From assembly GCF_001543205.1 (NCBI RefSeq), contig NZ_CP014162.1, positions 1,488,001-1,552,000 on the forward strand: a DNA stretch of 64,000 bases, written 5' to 3'. The notes under the pieces are model-generated. The model worked only from the letters and a program-made list of their open reading frames with translations, was not told where the DNA came from and did no database searches. The position numbers and the translations under genes were made by a program. How positions within the stretch are numbered: position 1 is the stretch's first letter; the number at the start of each line of letters is the position of its first letter. This DNA is from Aerococcus urinaeequi. GTDB lineage: Bacteria > Bacillota > Bacilli > Lactobacillales > Aerococcaceae. Shown here in pieces: positions 25,281-32,697 of this stretch.

Positions 25281-26558
25281 TTGCGTTACGAATCACTTCA
25301 AGCAAAGTTGCCCCTAGCACCCGCCGGCGAAATGGTGTTAGGATTAGCGTCGATGAAACAATTAATGGCGCACTTTAACCATCCAGAAAATCAACTCCCA
25401 ACCATTCATATCGCTGGGACAAACGGCAAAGGGTCAACCGCCAAAATGGTGGCCACTATCTTACAAGCAGCCGGCTACAAGGTTGGCTTATTCACTTCCC
25501 CGTCCTTAGTCGATTTTAATGAACGCATTCAAATCAATGGCCAGCAAATCACTGACACCCAGCTCATGGCACAAGTTGACCGGATGACGGCAGCATTAGG
25601 ACCGGATGAATATTACACCGAGTTTGAAGTCTTTACCGGACTTGCTTGGTTGACCTTTGAGGCAAATCAAGTAGATTTTGTCGTCTTAGAAGTTGGCTTG
25701 GGCGGTAGATTGGATGCTACCAATATCATCAACCAACCACTGGTCACGGCAATCACGAAAATTGCCCTGGACCACCAGAAAATCCTCGGCGACACACTGG
25801 CTGAAATCGCAGGGGAGAAGGCCGGCATCTTGAAAGCAGGTGTGCCCTTGGTATTATATCCGCAAGTTGATGAGGCGAAAAGGGTCATCACTCAACAAGC
25901 TGACCGCCTTCAAGTGCCTATACATGAAGTCGTGCCAGGGGATATAGAACCGCTAGCTACCTACGCCCACGGATTACAGCCATTTAACTATAAGGGGCAC
26001 AAGTATACACTCAATCTACAAGCCCCTTACCAGATCAATAATGCCGCCCTAGCCATTGAGATTATCCAAGTTTTGAAAGCACAAGGGATCGTCATTTCTG
26101 ACCAGGCCATTGAAAAAGGACTCGCGACTGTTACTTGGCCAGCCCGCTTTGAAAGGGTAGCATCGGAGCCTACAATCATCATCGATGGGTCTCATAATAT
26201 GGACGGGATTTTATCCTTAAAAGAGGCGATTTTAACCCATTACCCAGCTTCAAAAGTGGGCAAAAGGGTCGCTATTATGGGCATGTTAGCGGACAAGGAC
26301 GTGGCCCCCGTGGTTGAGGCCATTGCCCCCATTTTTCAAAAAATCATTACCGTAACTCCGCATTCAAACCGGGCTTTAGCTGGTGACCAATTGGCAGCTA
26401 TGATCAAAGCAACTGGGACAGCGGTTGAGTTTGCGGATTCAGACCAGGCAGCTTTAGAAATTGCGGAAGCGGATTTAAAGAAAGACGACCTCTTATGTAT
26501 ATTTGGGTCTTTCTACTTTGTGGGCTATTTAAGGTCCATCATCAAAAATCGGCTATAA
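25281..26558 (+). CDS. folC: Folylpolyglutamate synthase / dihydrofolate synthase
   Basis: 425 residues. The ATP-binding loop is IAGTNGKGSTAKM near residues 45-57; the family motif LEVGLGGRLDATN and the C-terminal IIDGSHNMDG are clear. FolC adds glutamate to dihydropteroate and folates. It starts with TTG, with AAAGAGG upstream. It heads a folate operon; a bifunctional role (dihydrofolate synthase as well) is likely because no separate folC copy is visible, but this is inference. Confidence 0.93.
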   Translation: MRYESLQAKLPLAPAGEMVLGLASMKQLMAHFNHPENQLPTIHIAGTNGKGSTAKMVATILQAAGYKVGLFTSPSLVDFNERIQINGQQITDTQLMAQVDRMTAALGPDEYYTEFEVFTGLAWLTFEANQVDFVVLEVGLGGRLDATNIINQPLVTAITKIALDHQKILGDTLAEIAGEKAGILKAGVPLVLYPQVDEAKRVITQQADRLQVPIHEVVPGDIEPLATYAHGLQPFNYKGHKYTLNLQAPYQINNAALAIEIIQVLKAQGIVISDQAIEKGLATVTWPARFERVASEPTIIIDGSHNMDGILSLKEAILTHYPASKVGKRVAIMGMLADKDVAPVVEAIAPIFQKIITVTPHSNRALAGDQLAAMIKATGTAVEFADSDQAALEIAEADLKKDDLLCIFGSFYFVGYLRSIIKNRL

Positions 26559-26603
26559 GCATGATAAAGAGTTTTCAATATTAAATAAGAAAAGGTGACA
26601 ATA

Positions 26604-27158
26604 ATGGATATGGAAAGAATTGAAAAGGCAGTACGGGAGATATTGCTTGCAGTGGGCGAAAACCCGGACCGTGAAGGACTTGTTGAAACGCCAGAACGGG
26701 TAGCCAAAATGTATGCGGAAGTATTTGACGGGTTAAATAGAGACCCGAGAATCCACACAGAAAAAACCTTTTCTGAATCAGCATCAGAATTTGTATTGGT
26801 AAAGGATATTCCCTTCCACTCAACATGTGAACACCATCTATTACCAGTGATTGGGCAAGCGCATGTAGCCTATATTCCTAAAGACGGACAGGTTATCGGC
26901 CTATCTAAATTGGCACGGATTGTCGAAGATTTTGCTTTGAGACCGCAATTACAAGAACGGTTAACCAACCAAGTAGCGGACGTATTAGCGGAAGAATTAG
27001 GTGCAGAAGGCGTGTTTGTTGTGTTAGAAGCAGAACACATGTGCATGACTTTACGGGGCATCAAGAAACCAGGTGCTAAGACAGTCACTTACGCAACCCG
27101 TGGTGCTTATACTGACCGCGGTCGCCGTCAAGAAGTTTTAGATATGATGAATTTATAG
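26604..27158 (+). CDS. folE: GTP cyclohydrolase I
   Basis: 184 residues. The zinc and active-site motifs are complete: [11 protein letters not shown] and [13 protein letters not shown] (Cys, His, Cys ligands), plus [10 protein letters not shown]. FolE converts GTP to dihydroneopterin triphosphate, the entry step of folate synthesis. ATG 26604 is chosen because the GTG at 26595 overlaps the AAAAGG ribosome site. Confidence 0.96.
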   Translation: MDMERIEKAVREILLAVGENPDREGLVETPERVAKMYAEVFDGLNRDPRIHTEKTFSESASEFVLVKDIPFHSTCEHHLLPVIGQAHVAYIPKDGQVIGLSKLARIVEDFALRPQLQERLTNQVADVLAEELGAEGVFVVLEAEHMCMTLRGIKKPGAKTVTYATRGAYTDRGRRQEVLDMMNL

Positions 27159-27191
27159 TGGATGCAGTGACCATAGAAAGATTGTGACGAG

Positions 27192-28031
27192 ATGTATATT
27201 AAACGATTAAATAAAACCTTCAATTTCCCAAGCGACCACACTTGGATCATGGGCATTTTAAATGTGACCCCTGATTCATTTTCAGATGGCGGAGCCTATG
27301 TTGCCACTGACGACATGATCGCCCAAGTAGAAAGAATGGTCGCTGAAGGGGTAGATATTATTGATGTGGGCGGCGAATCTACCCGTCCTGGCCACGCCCC
27401 AGTGACCCTTGAAGAAGAAATTAACCGGGTTGTTCCAGCAGTTCAAGCTATTCGTCAAGTTTCGGATGTCTTGATTTCAGTAGATACTTGGAAGGCTGAA
27501 GTAGCCAGTCAAGCTCTTGCAGCAGGTGCAGATATTATTAACGACCAGTGGGCTGCGACCCGTGAACCAGCAATTGCCAAAGTTTGCGCTGACTTTGATG
27601 CGCCTTTAATTTTGATGCATAACCGGGAAGAATACCATGATTATAGCGATATCATGAAAGAGATGAAAGCTGACCTACAAAACGCTATTGATATTGCCCT
27701 TGCTCAAGGGATGCGTGACGACCAGCTGATTCTTGACCCTGGTGTTGGTTTCGCCAAAACGGCGGACGACAACTTGTTGGCAATCCAAGGCTTACAAGAA
27801 TTAGCTAGCTTTAATATGCCTGTCCTTTTGGCTACTTCAAGAAAAGGGTTCTTGGGTAAATTAGTGGATGTACCAGCTAATGAACGCGACGTAGCGACCG
27901 CAGCCACAACGGTTTCAGGGATCTTATCGGGGGCTGATATGGTTCGGGTCCACAATGTGAAAGTCAACAAGGAAGCTGCAGCGGTGGCAGATGCGATCAA
28001 ACGCGGACAAATTGACCCAGTGAGTATTTAA
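27192..28031 (+). CDS. folP: Dihydropteroate synthase
   Basis: 279 residues, typical length. Family signatures are present in order: GILNVTPDSFSDGG near residues 18-31, DVGGESTRPGH, LDPGVGFAKT and TSRKGFLG. The enzyme joins pterin pyrophosphate to p-aminobenzoate and is the sulfonamide target. It follows folE by about 30 bases with a weak ribosome site. Confidence 0.96.
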   Translation: MYIKRLNKTFNFPSDHTWIMGILNVTPDSFSDGGAYVATDDMIAQVERMVAEGVDIIDVGGESTRPGHAPVTLEEEINRVVPAVQAIRQVSDVLISVDTWKAEVASQALAAGADIINDQWAATREPAIAKVCADFDAPLILMHNREEYHDYSDIMKEMKADLQNAIDIALAQGMRDDQLILDPGVGFAKTADDNLLAIQGLQELASFNMPVLLATSRKGFLGKLVDVPANERDVATAATTVSGILSGADMVRVHNVKVNKEAAAVADAIKRGQIDPVSI

Positions 28032-28043
28032 GGAGGGGTTCTG

Positions 28044-28463
28044 ATGGCTACAAGGGATAAAATTTATTTGAATAACCTGCAATTTTACGCCAACCACGGC
28101 TTGTTGGCTGAAGAAACGGCCTTAGGACAACGGTTTAATGTGGATGCAGTTCTAGCGGTGGACTTGGCGCCAGCTGGCCAGTCAGATGATATGTATGATT
28201 CAGTTTCCTACGCCGATGTCTATACGGTTATAGAAGATGTTGTCGTACATGAAGCACCCGCTAAATTATTGGAACGATTAGCCCACAAGTTAGCCATGCG
28301 GATTTTAGGGGACTTTCCACTCGTTGAAGAAGTGACCATCAAAGTGGTGAAACCTGATCCACCCATTCGCGGGATTTATGACAGTGTAGCCATTGAAATA
28401 CAACGAGACCGGACCTGGTTTAATAAGATGGAGCAGATAAACCAGATGAATGAGGTGAAATAA
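28044..28463 (+). CDS. folB: Dihydroneopterin aldolase
   Basis: 139 residues. The sequence NLQFYANHGLLAEE and the catalytic lysine region VTIKVVKPDPPI fit FolB, which converts dihydroneopterin to 6-hydroxymethyl-dihydropterin. An AAGGAGG ribosome site sits 12 bases after the folP stop. It ends two bases before folK. Confidence 0.95.
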   Translation: MATRDKIYLNNLQFYANHGLLAEETALGQRFNVDAVLAVDLAPAGQSDDMYDSVSYADVYTVIEDVVVHEAPAKLLERLAHKLAMRILGDFPLVEEVTIKVVKPDPPIRGIYDSVAIEIQRDRTWFNKMEQINQMNEVK

Positions 28464-28465
28464 AG

Positions 28466-28975
28466 ATGCAATCAGACGTATTAATCGCTTTAGGGTCTAA
28501 CATTCAACCACGACTTGACCACTTGAAAAATGCAGTGACAGCCTTTAAGCAAAATGAAGGGATTAAAGTAGTGGCAACTTCGCCAATCTATGAAACAGTC
28601 CCCAAAGGCTACCTTGATCAAGAGGACTTTTTGAATATGGTTGTGCATATCCAAACTGATTTAACAGCAGCTGATTTATTGGCTTTTTGTCAAAGCATTG
28701 AACAAGACCAAAAACGAGTTCGGACCATTAAAAATGGCCCTCGTACTATCGATGTGGATATCTTGCTCATCGATGAAGAGATTATTGACACATCAGACTT
28801 ACTAGTACCGCATCCGCGTATGCATGAACGGGCTTTTGTCTTATGTCCGGCTGCTGATATTGTTGGTCAATGGCAAGTTCCGCACCTGAACAAAACAGTT
28901 TCTGCATTACGAGATGCATTACCACAAGCTGAAAAAGATGATGTCCGGATTTCAGGATTGTCACTAGATTTATAA
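28466..28975 (+). CDS. folK: 6-hydroxymethyl-7,8-dihydropterin pyrophosphokinase
   Basis: 169 residues. IALGSNIQPR at the N-terminus and GPRTIDVDILLI near residues 91-102 (magnesium-binding Asp pair) are the HPPK signatures; VPHPRMHERAFVL follows. It activates the pterin for FolP. The close spacing to folB implies coupled expression. Confidence 0.95.
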   Translation: MQSDVLIALGSNIQPRLDHLKNAVTAFKQNEGIKVVATSPIYETVPKGYLDQEDFLNMVVHIQTDLTAADLLAFCQSIEQDQKRVRTIKNGPRTIDVDILLIDEEIIDTSDLLVPHPRMHERAFVLCPAADIVGQWQVPHLNKTVSALRDALPQAEKDDVRISGLSLDL

Positions 28976-29012
28976 CCATTGAAAATAAATGCTTATTAGA
29001 AAGGGGAAAATC

Positions 29013-29546
29013 ATGGGTAAAATTGCCTTAAGTATTGTACAGAGCGTAGATGGGTATATCGCTGACTTAGATGATCAGTTTGGTTTTATTGAAGGTATAC
29101 CAGGTCCTCACTTAAAAGACATCTCAACGAGTGATTCCCCGTATTCACTCGAAGCCTTTTTTGAGGCTTATGACATTATTGTCATGGGACACCAGTCTTA
29201 TAAAATTGGCTTTGCAACAGATTTCCCAAGTAAAACGATTTACGTGGTTACAAATGAAAAACGCCCTAATGAAGGTAATATCCATTTTGTTAAACCAGGC
29301 CAAATAGTGAAATTAATGATGGCTAAGAAAAAGCAAGGCCACCATATTTACCTATATGGCGGGGGAATTGTATTGAAGCCATTTATGGCAGCTAATGCGA
29401 TAGATGAGTACATTATCGGGACCGTACCGATTATTTTAGGTAAAGGTAAACCTTTATTTTACGAATTAGATGAAAGTATACCTTTACAACTAGACCAAGT
29501 TGATGTGATGGGTGGATTAACCATTCATATTTATCACAGACGTTAA
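29013..29546 (+). CDS. Dihydrofolate-reductase-fold protein (RibD C-terminal type)
   Basis: 177 residues. SIVQSVDGYIAD at the start, IVMGHQSYKIG in the middle and IYLYGGGIV near residue 116 match the RibD C-terminal/YyaP-like branch of the DHFR fold, not classical FolA. It lies 37 bases behind folK, so it probably shares the folate transcript. Whether it reduces dihydrofolate or another pterin-like substrate is unknown. ATG 29013 follows AGAAAGGGG; the ATG at 28989 is less likely. Confidence 0.82.
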   Translation: MGKIALSIVQSVDGYIADLDDQFGFIEGIPGPHLKDISTSDSPYSLEAFFEAYDIIVMGHQSYKIGFATDFPSKTIYVVTNEKRPNEGNIHFVKPGQIVKLMMAKKKQGHHIYLYGGGIVLKPFMAANAIDEYIIGTVPIILGKGKPLFYELDESIPLQLDQVDVMGGLTIHIYHRR

Positions 29547-29680
29547 ATAAATACGAATAAATTATTTTGTTTGTTTTAGAAGTGAAGAAGGTTAAATACA
29601 CATTTCTACTGTATCAATATTAGGAAGATATATTTTAATAATTGTTTTGACGCTATAATTTGTTTATTTATCCAAAAATT

Positions 29681-29715
29681 AAAAGGTATGGTTCAATAGT
29701 AAACCACACCTTTTT
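29681..29715. terminator. Terminator between the folate operon and the phosphatase gene
   Basis: AAAAGGTATGGTT pairs with AACCACACCTTTT apart from one mismatch, with T-rich sequence on both strands. Confidence 0.75.
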
Positions 29716-29743
29716 AATTTTTATGAAATGAATTGCATAACAA

Positions 29744-30415
29744 TTACACTTGGTTAAATTCTTCTAGTTCGTAGGCACCTTTGGTATAAACGACATGGGC
29801 ATAATGGCCGTATTCTAATTCTTCTTTTAGGTCGAATTCTGGTAGGACTTCATGTAGGAAGAAGCGAATGGGCATGTCATGGCTGACGATTAAGACGTGG
29901 ATGTCTTTCTTTTGGGTTTCCATGCGGACTTCTAGGGCGTCGTCATGGATATCCAACATAGCTTCTTCAATCCGGTTCCAGAAGGTGATAAAGTCTTCAG
30001 AATTACCTTCTTCATCTCGGTCCACAAGGTTTTCGATGATGAGTGGGACGTATTGGGTGGAAGGGATTTGGTTGATCCGCATGTCGTCCACTAATTGACT
30101 AATGGATTTTGGCCATACTTTCTCGATATCTTGATCTTCTAAACCACCGAAGTTGTACTCTCTAAAGCCTTCAACTGGGAATAGTTGGATATCATTTTCT
30201 TGTTTCATTAAGATGCGCTCACCTGTTTCAATACACCGGTCTAAATCACTGGAATAGGCTAGGTCAAAGGGCACATCTGCTAGGGTTTCGGCTACTTGGT
30301 CGACTACACGCATGCCGACACGTGTAACTGGTGAATCTGCCCATCCTTGGACGCGTTGGTCTGCATTGGCCGTCGTTTCACCATGACGGACAAAGTAATA
30401 ATGGATAGCTGCCAT
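29744..30415 (-). CDS. Histidine phosphatase family protein (phosphoglycerate-mutase-like)
   Basis: 223 residues. The catalytic motif FVRHGETTAN is near residues 7-16, with the second histidine in VSHDMPIRFF near 187 and a conserved arginine in SDLDRCIETG. The branch covers small-molecule phosphatases with broad or unknown substrates. ATG 30415 is chosen because the GTG at 30424 overlaps the GAGAGGAG ribosome site. Confidence 0.88.
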   Translation of the reverse strand: MAAIHYYFVRHGETTANADQRVQGWADSPVTRVGMRVVDQVAETLADVPFDLAYSSDLDRCIETGERILMKQENDIQLFPVEGFREYNFGGLEDQDIEKVWPKSISQLVDDMRINQIPSTQYVPLIIENLVDRDEEGNSEDFITFWNRIEEAMLDIHDDALEVRMETQKKDIHVLIVSHDMPIRFFLHEVLPEFDLKEELEYGHYAHVVYTKGAYELEEFNQV

Positions 30416-30581
30416 AATATTCACTCCTCTCGTGTTTTGGTATTTGATGTTAACTTCATTCTAGCATAATAAACGATTTATGAAAACGATTTCCATAATA
30501 ATGATGATATATGATCTTATTAACCCAAATCTTGATTCAATTAGTTGAGAGAGTTATTCGCATACTTAGTTCAATAAAAAC

Positions 30582-30697
30582 GAACACTCCTGATTGAAAT
30601 CTCGTGGGCAATTTGTTATTCGTGGGCAAAAATTCGTGCTAAAATGGAGGATATATGATGAATGCCGGAGGAAATGGCAGAAAAATGAGGAGTGTTC
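30582..30697 (+). promoter_or_regulatory. Inverted repeat covering a ribosome binding site
   Basis: GAACACTCCT (30582-30591) is the exact reverse complement of AGGAGTGTTC (30688-30697), and the latter contains the AGGAG of the next gene. A direct repeat TCGTGGGCAA occurs twice between them. Confidence 0.45.
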
Positions 30698-30700
30698 TTT

Positions 30701-31951
30701 TTGACAAAAGTAGCAAAAGTATTTACTGATGAAGAAAAAATTAAAATTTTAAGTGATATTGTGGCAATCGAGACGGTTGACCGCAATGAGGAAGATGTGG
30801 CTAATTATCTTGCAACCCTACTAGGTGAGTATGGAATCGATTCTAAGGTGATTCCAACAGGGATTCCTGGTCGTGCCAACTTGGTAGCTGAAATCGGATC
30901 TGGTTCGCCAGTATTAGCAATCTCTGGTCATATGGATGTCGTATCTGCAGGGAATGCGGAGGCTTGGACGTCTGATCCTTACACATTGACTGAGCGTGAC
31001 GGGAAACTATTCGGCCGTGGATCCACAGATATGAAAGGTGGATTGGCTGCCTTAGTGATCGCTATGATCGAAATTAAAGAACAAGGATTATTAGAACGCG
31101 GAACTTTACGCCTGTTAGCTACTTACAACGAGGAAAATGGGGCTGTCGGTTCAATCCAACTAGAAGAAGCAGGTTATGTATCTGACGTTGATGCTATAGT
31201 GATTGGTGAACCAACAACAGGGATGATTCACCCATCTCACAAGGGTTCAATGAACTTTGTGGTGTCATCACGCGGTAAATCTGTTCATTCATCTAGACCA
31301 CGTGGCGGCATCAACGCCATTGACCCATTGATGGACTTTGCTTTAGCCTTCAAACAGGCATTCAAAGAAGCGACAAAAGATATCAGCTTTGGTCAATTAG
31401 ACTTCTCACCAGTATTGAATTTATACGGGGCAGTTGAAGGTGACGACGCTGGTAACCAAGAATTAGACCAATTATTGAAACAGCCAACCTTTAACGTGAC
31501 TGTATTCCGTGGTGGTGACCAAGTGAATACCATTCCTGACCACGCAGAAGTTGTCTTCAACATCCGTACGGTACCTGAATTCGACAACGAAGCAGTTAAA
31601 GGTGTATTTTCTGAAGTTTACCAAGAATTCTTGGATAAAGGGGCTGACTTCGACCTACAATTAACCCTAGACTTAAAACCACTAAATGGCGGGGTTAATT
31701 CAGACTTGGTCCAATTAACCAAATCATTAGGTGCTACTTACCTAAACCAAGACTTGGAAGTTGTGCCAATGACAGGTGGTACGGATGGGGCAAACTTTGT
31801 TGCTAACAAACCAGCAGGCTACCCAATCATCATCTTTGGCCCAGGATCAACAACATCACATCAAATTGATGAATACGTGGACAAGGACGAGTATCTAACA
31901 TTCGTCAACTTATACATTGACTTGTTAGCCACTTATTTAGAAAACAAATAA
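30701..31951 (+). CDS. ArgE/DapE-family metallo-deacylase
   Basis: About 416 residues. M20-peptidase motifs are present: SGHMDVV (metal His and catalytic Asp), FGRGSTDMKGG (bridging Asp) and YNEENGAVG (catalytic Glu pair), with a dimerisation domain about residues 190-300. Relatives include succinyl-diaminopimelate desuccinylase and acetylornithine deacetylase; the exact substrate cannot be fixed, and no dap or arg genes are adjacent. TTG 30701 is used because the GTG at 30692 lies within the ribosome site. Confidence 0.87.
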   Translation: MTKVAKVFTDEEKIKILSDIVAIETVDRNEEDVANYLATLLGEYGIDSKVIPTGIPGRANLVAEIGSGSPVLAISGHMDVVSAGNAEAWTSDPYTLTERDGKLFGRGSTDMKGGLAALVIAMIEIKEQGLLERGTLRLLATYNEENGAVGSIQLEEAGYVSDVDAIVIGEPTTGMIHPSHKGSMNFVVSSRGKSVHSSRPRGGINAIDPLMDFALAFKQAFKEATKDISFGQLDFSPVLNLYGAVEGDDAGNQELDQLLKQPTFNVTVFRGGDQVNTIPDHAEVVFNIRTVPEFDNEAVKGVFSEVYQEFLDKGADFDLQLTLDLKPLNGGVNSDLVQLTKSLGATYLNQDLEVVPMTGGTDGANFVANKPAGYPIIIFGPGSTTSHQIDEYVDKDEYLTFVNLYIDLLATYLENK

Positions 31952-31960
31952 AACTGGTTT

Positions 31961-31994
31961 AAAAAAGCTATGACATTCTGGTCATAGCTTTTTT
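31961..31994 (+). terminator. Terminator after the ArgE/DapE gene
   Basis: AAAAAAGCTATGAC pairs perfectly with GTCATAGCTTTTTT around a 6-base loop. Confidence 0.92.
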
Positions 31995-32151
31995 ATGCAG
32001 CCGGTACAATGGTATCTACTACCATACTATTGTATTTGTCGCATATATCCATTTTCTTTGATAAAATATGAAAGAGACTGTTGCTTTTTTTCGCAACAAA
32101 TAATCGTTGGAAATGACATGATCATAAAATAAGCGTAGGGGTGTATTGAAT

Positions 32152-32697
32152 ATGGTAGAACATAATTTAGAAGAGACGCAAGAACAAGCTGCAATGGGTA
32201 AAACCCTTCAAGCTATCAAAGTTGGTGACACTTTCCGTGTAACTGAATCGATTAGAGAGCGAGATGTCTTGTTATACATGGGGGTTACCTCAGACTCGAA
32301 CCCGGCATACCTACATCAAACGTCACATAAAGCAGGCCTGACTCCAGGTGAAGTTGTTGTACCACCAATCGCCTTGATGGGGATTATTACGCGTACAGTA
32401 TCGATGAACTTCCCTGGCCCAGGTTCTCGTTTAGTTGAAATGAATATCAATATCATCCACTCTATTCCACATAACTCAATTATTACCTTTGAATTTGAGG
32501 TTATCCGTGTAGAAGAATTGAAGCAATTCGTGACGATTCACTGTATTGGAAAATTTACCAATACGACTGGTGACGACCGTGTCCTAGATGCCATGTTGAC
32601 TGTTTTACCACCACTAGAGCACCTACAAAATGACGCTGAAACGATTGATGCAGGTGTATTCCAACGAATTTCAGGAGGCGACTCAATTGAGTACTAA
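32152..32697 (+). CDS. MaoC-like hot-dog-fold protein
   Basis: About 181 residues. The segment KVGDTFRVTESIRERDVLLYMGVTSD followed by NPAYLHQ and a hydrophobic helix (PPIALMGIITRTV) matches MaoC/hydratase-type hot-dog proteins, often acting on acyl-CoA or acyl-ACP. No partner lipid genes are nearby, so the substrate is unknown. It overlaps the start of polA by 11 bases, an arrangement that would couple their translation. ATG 32152 has better ribosome-site spacing than TTG 32146. Confidence 0.72.
   Translation: MVEHNLEETQEQAAMGKTLQAIKVGDTFRVTESIRERDVLLYMGVTSDSNPAYLHQTSHKAGLTPGEVVVPPIALMGIITRTVSMNFPGPGSRLVEMNINIIHSIPHNSIITFEFEVIRVEELKQFVTIHCIGKFTNTTGDDRVLDAMLTVLPPLEHLQNDAETIDAGVFQRISGGDSIEY

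Noticed and set aside
29552-29559. Exact TACGAATA (ComX-type) octamer
   Set aside because: It lies after the folate operon and before a convergent gene, so it drives no plausible competence gene; such 8-mers are expected by chance.
30481-30495. cre-like TGAAAACGATTTCCA
   Set aside because: Carries one extra base compared with the CcpA consensus, so the symmetric halves do not align.
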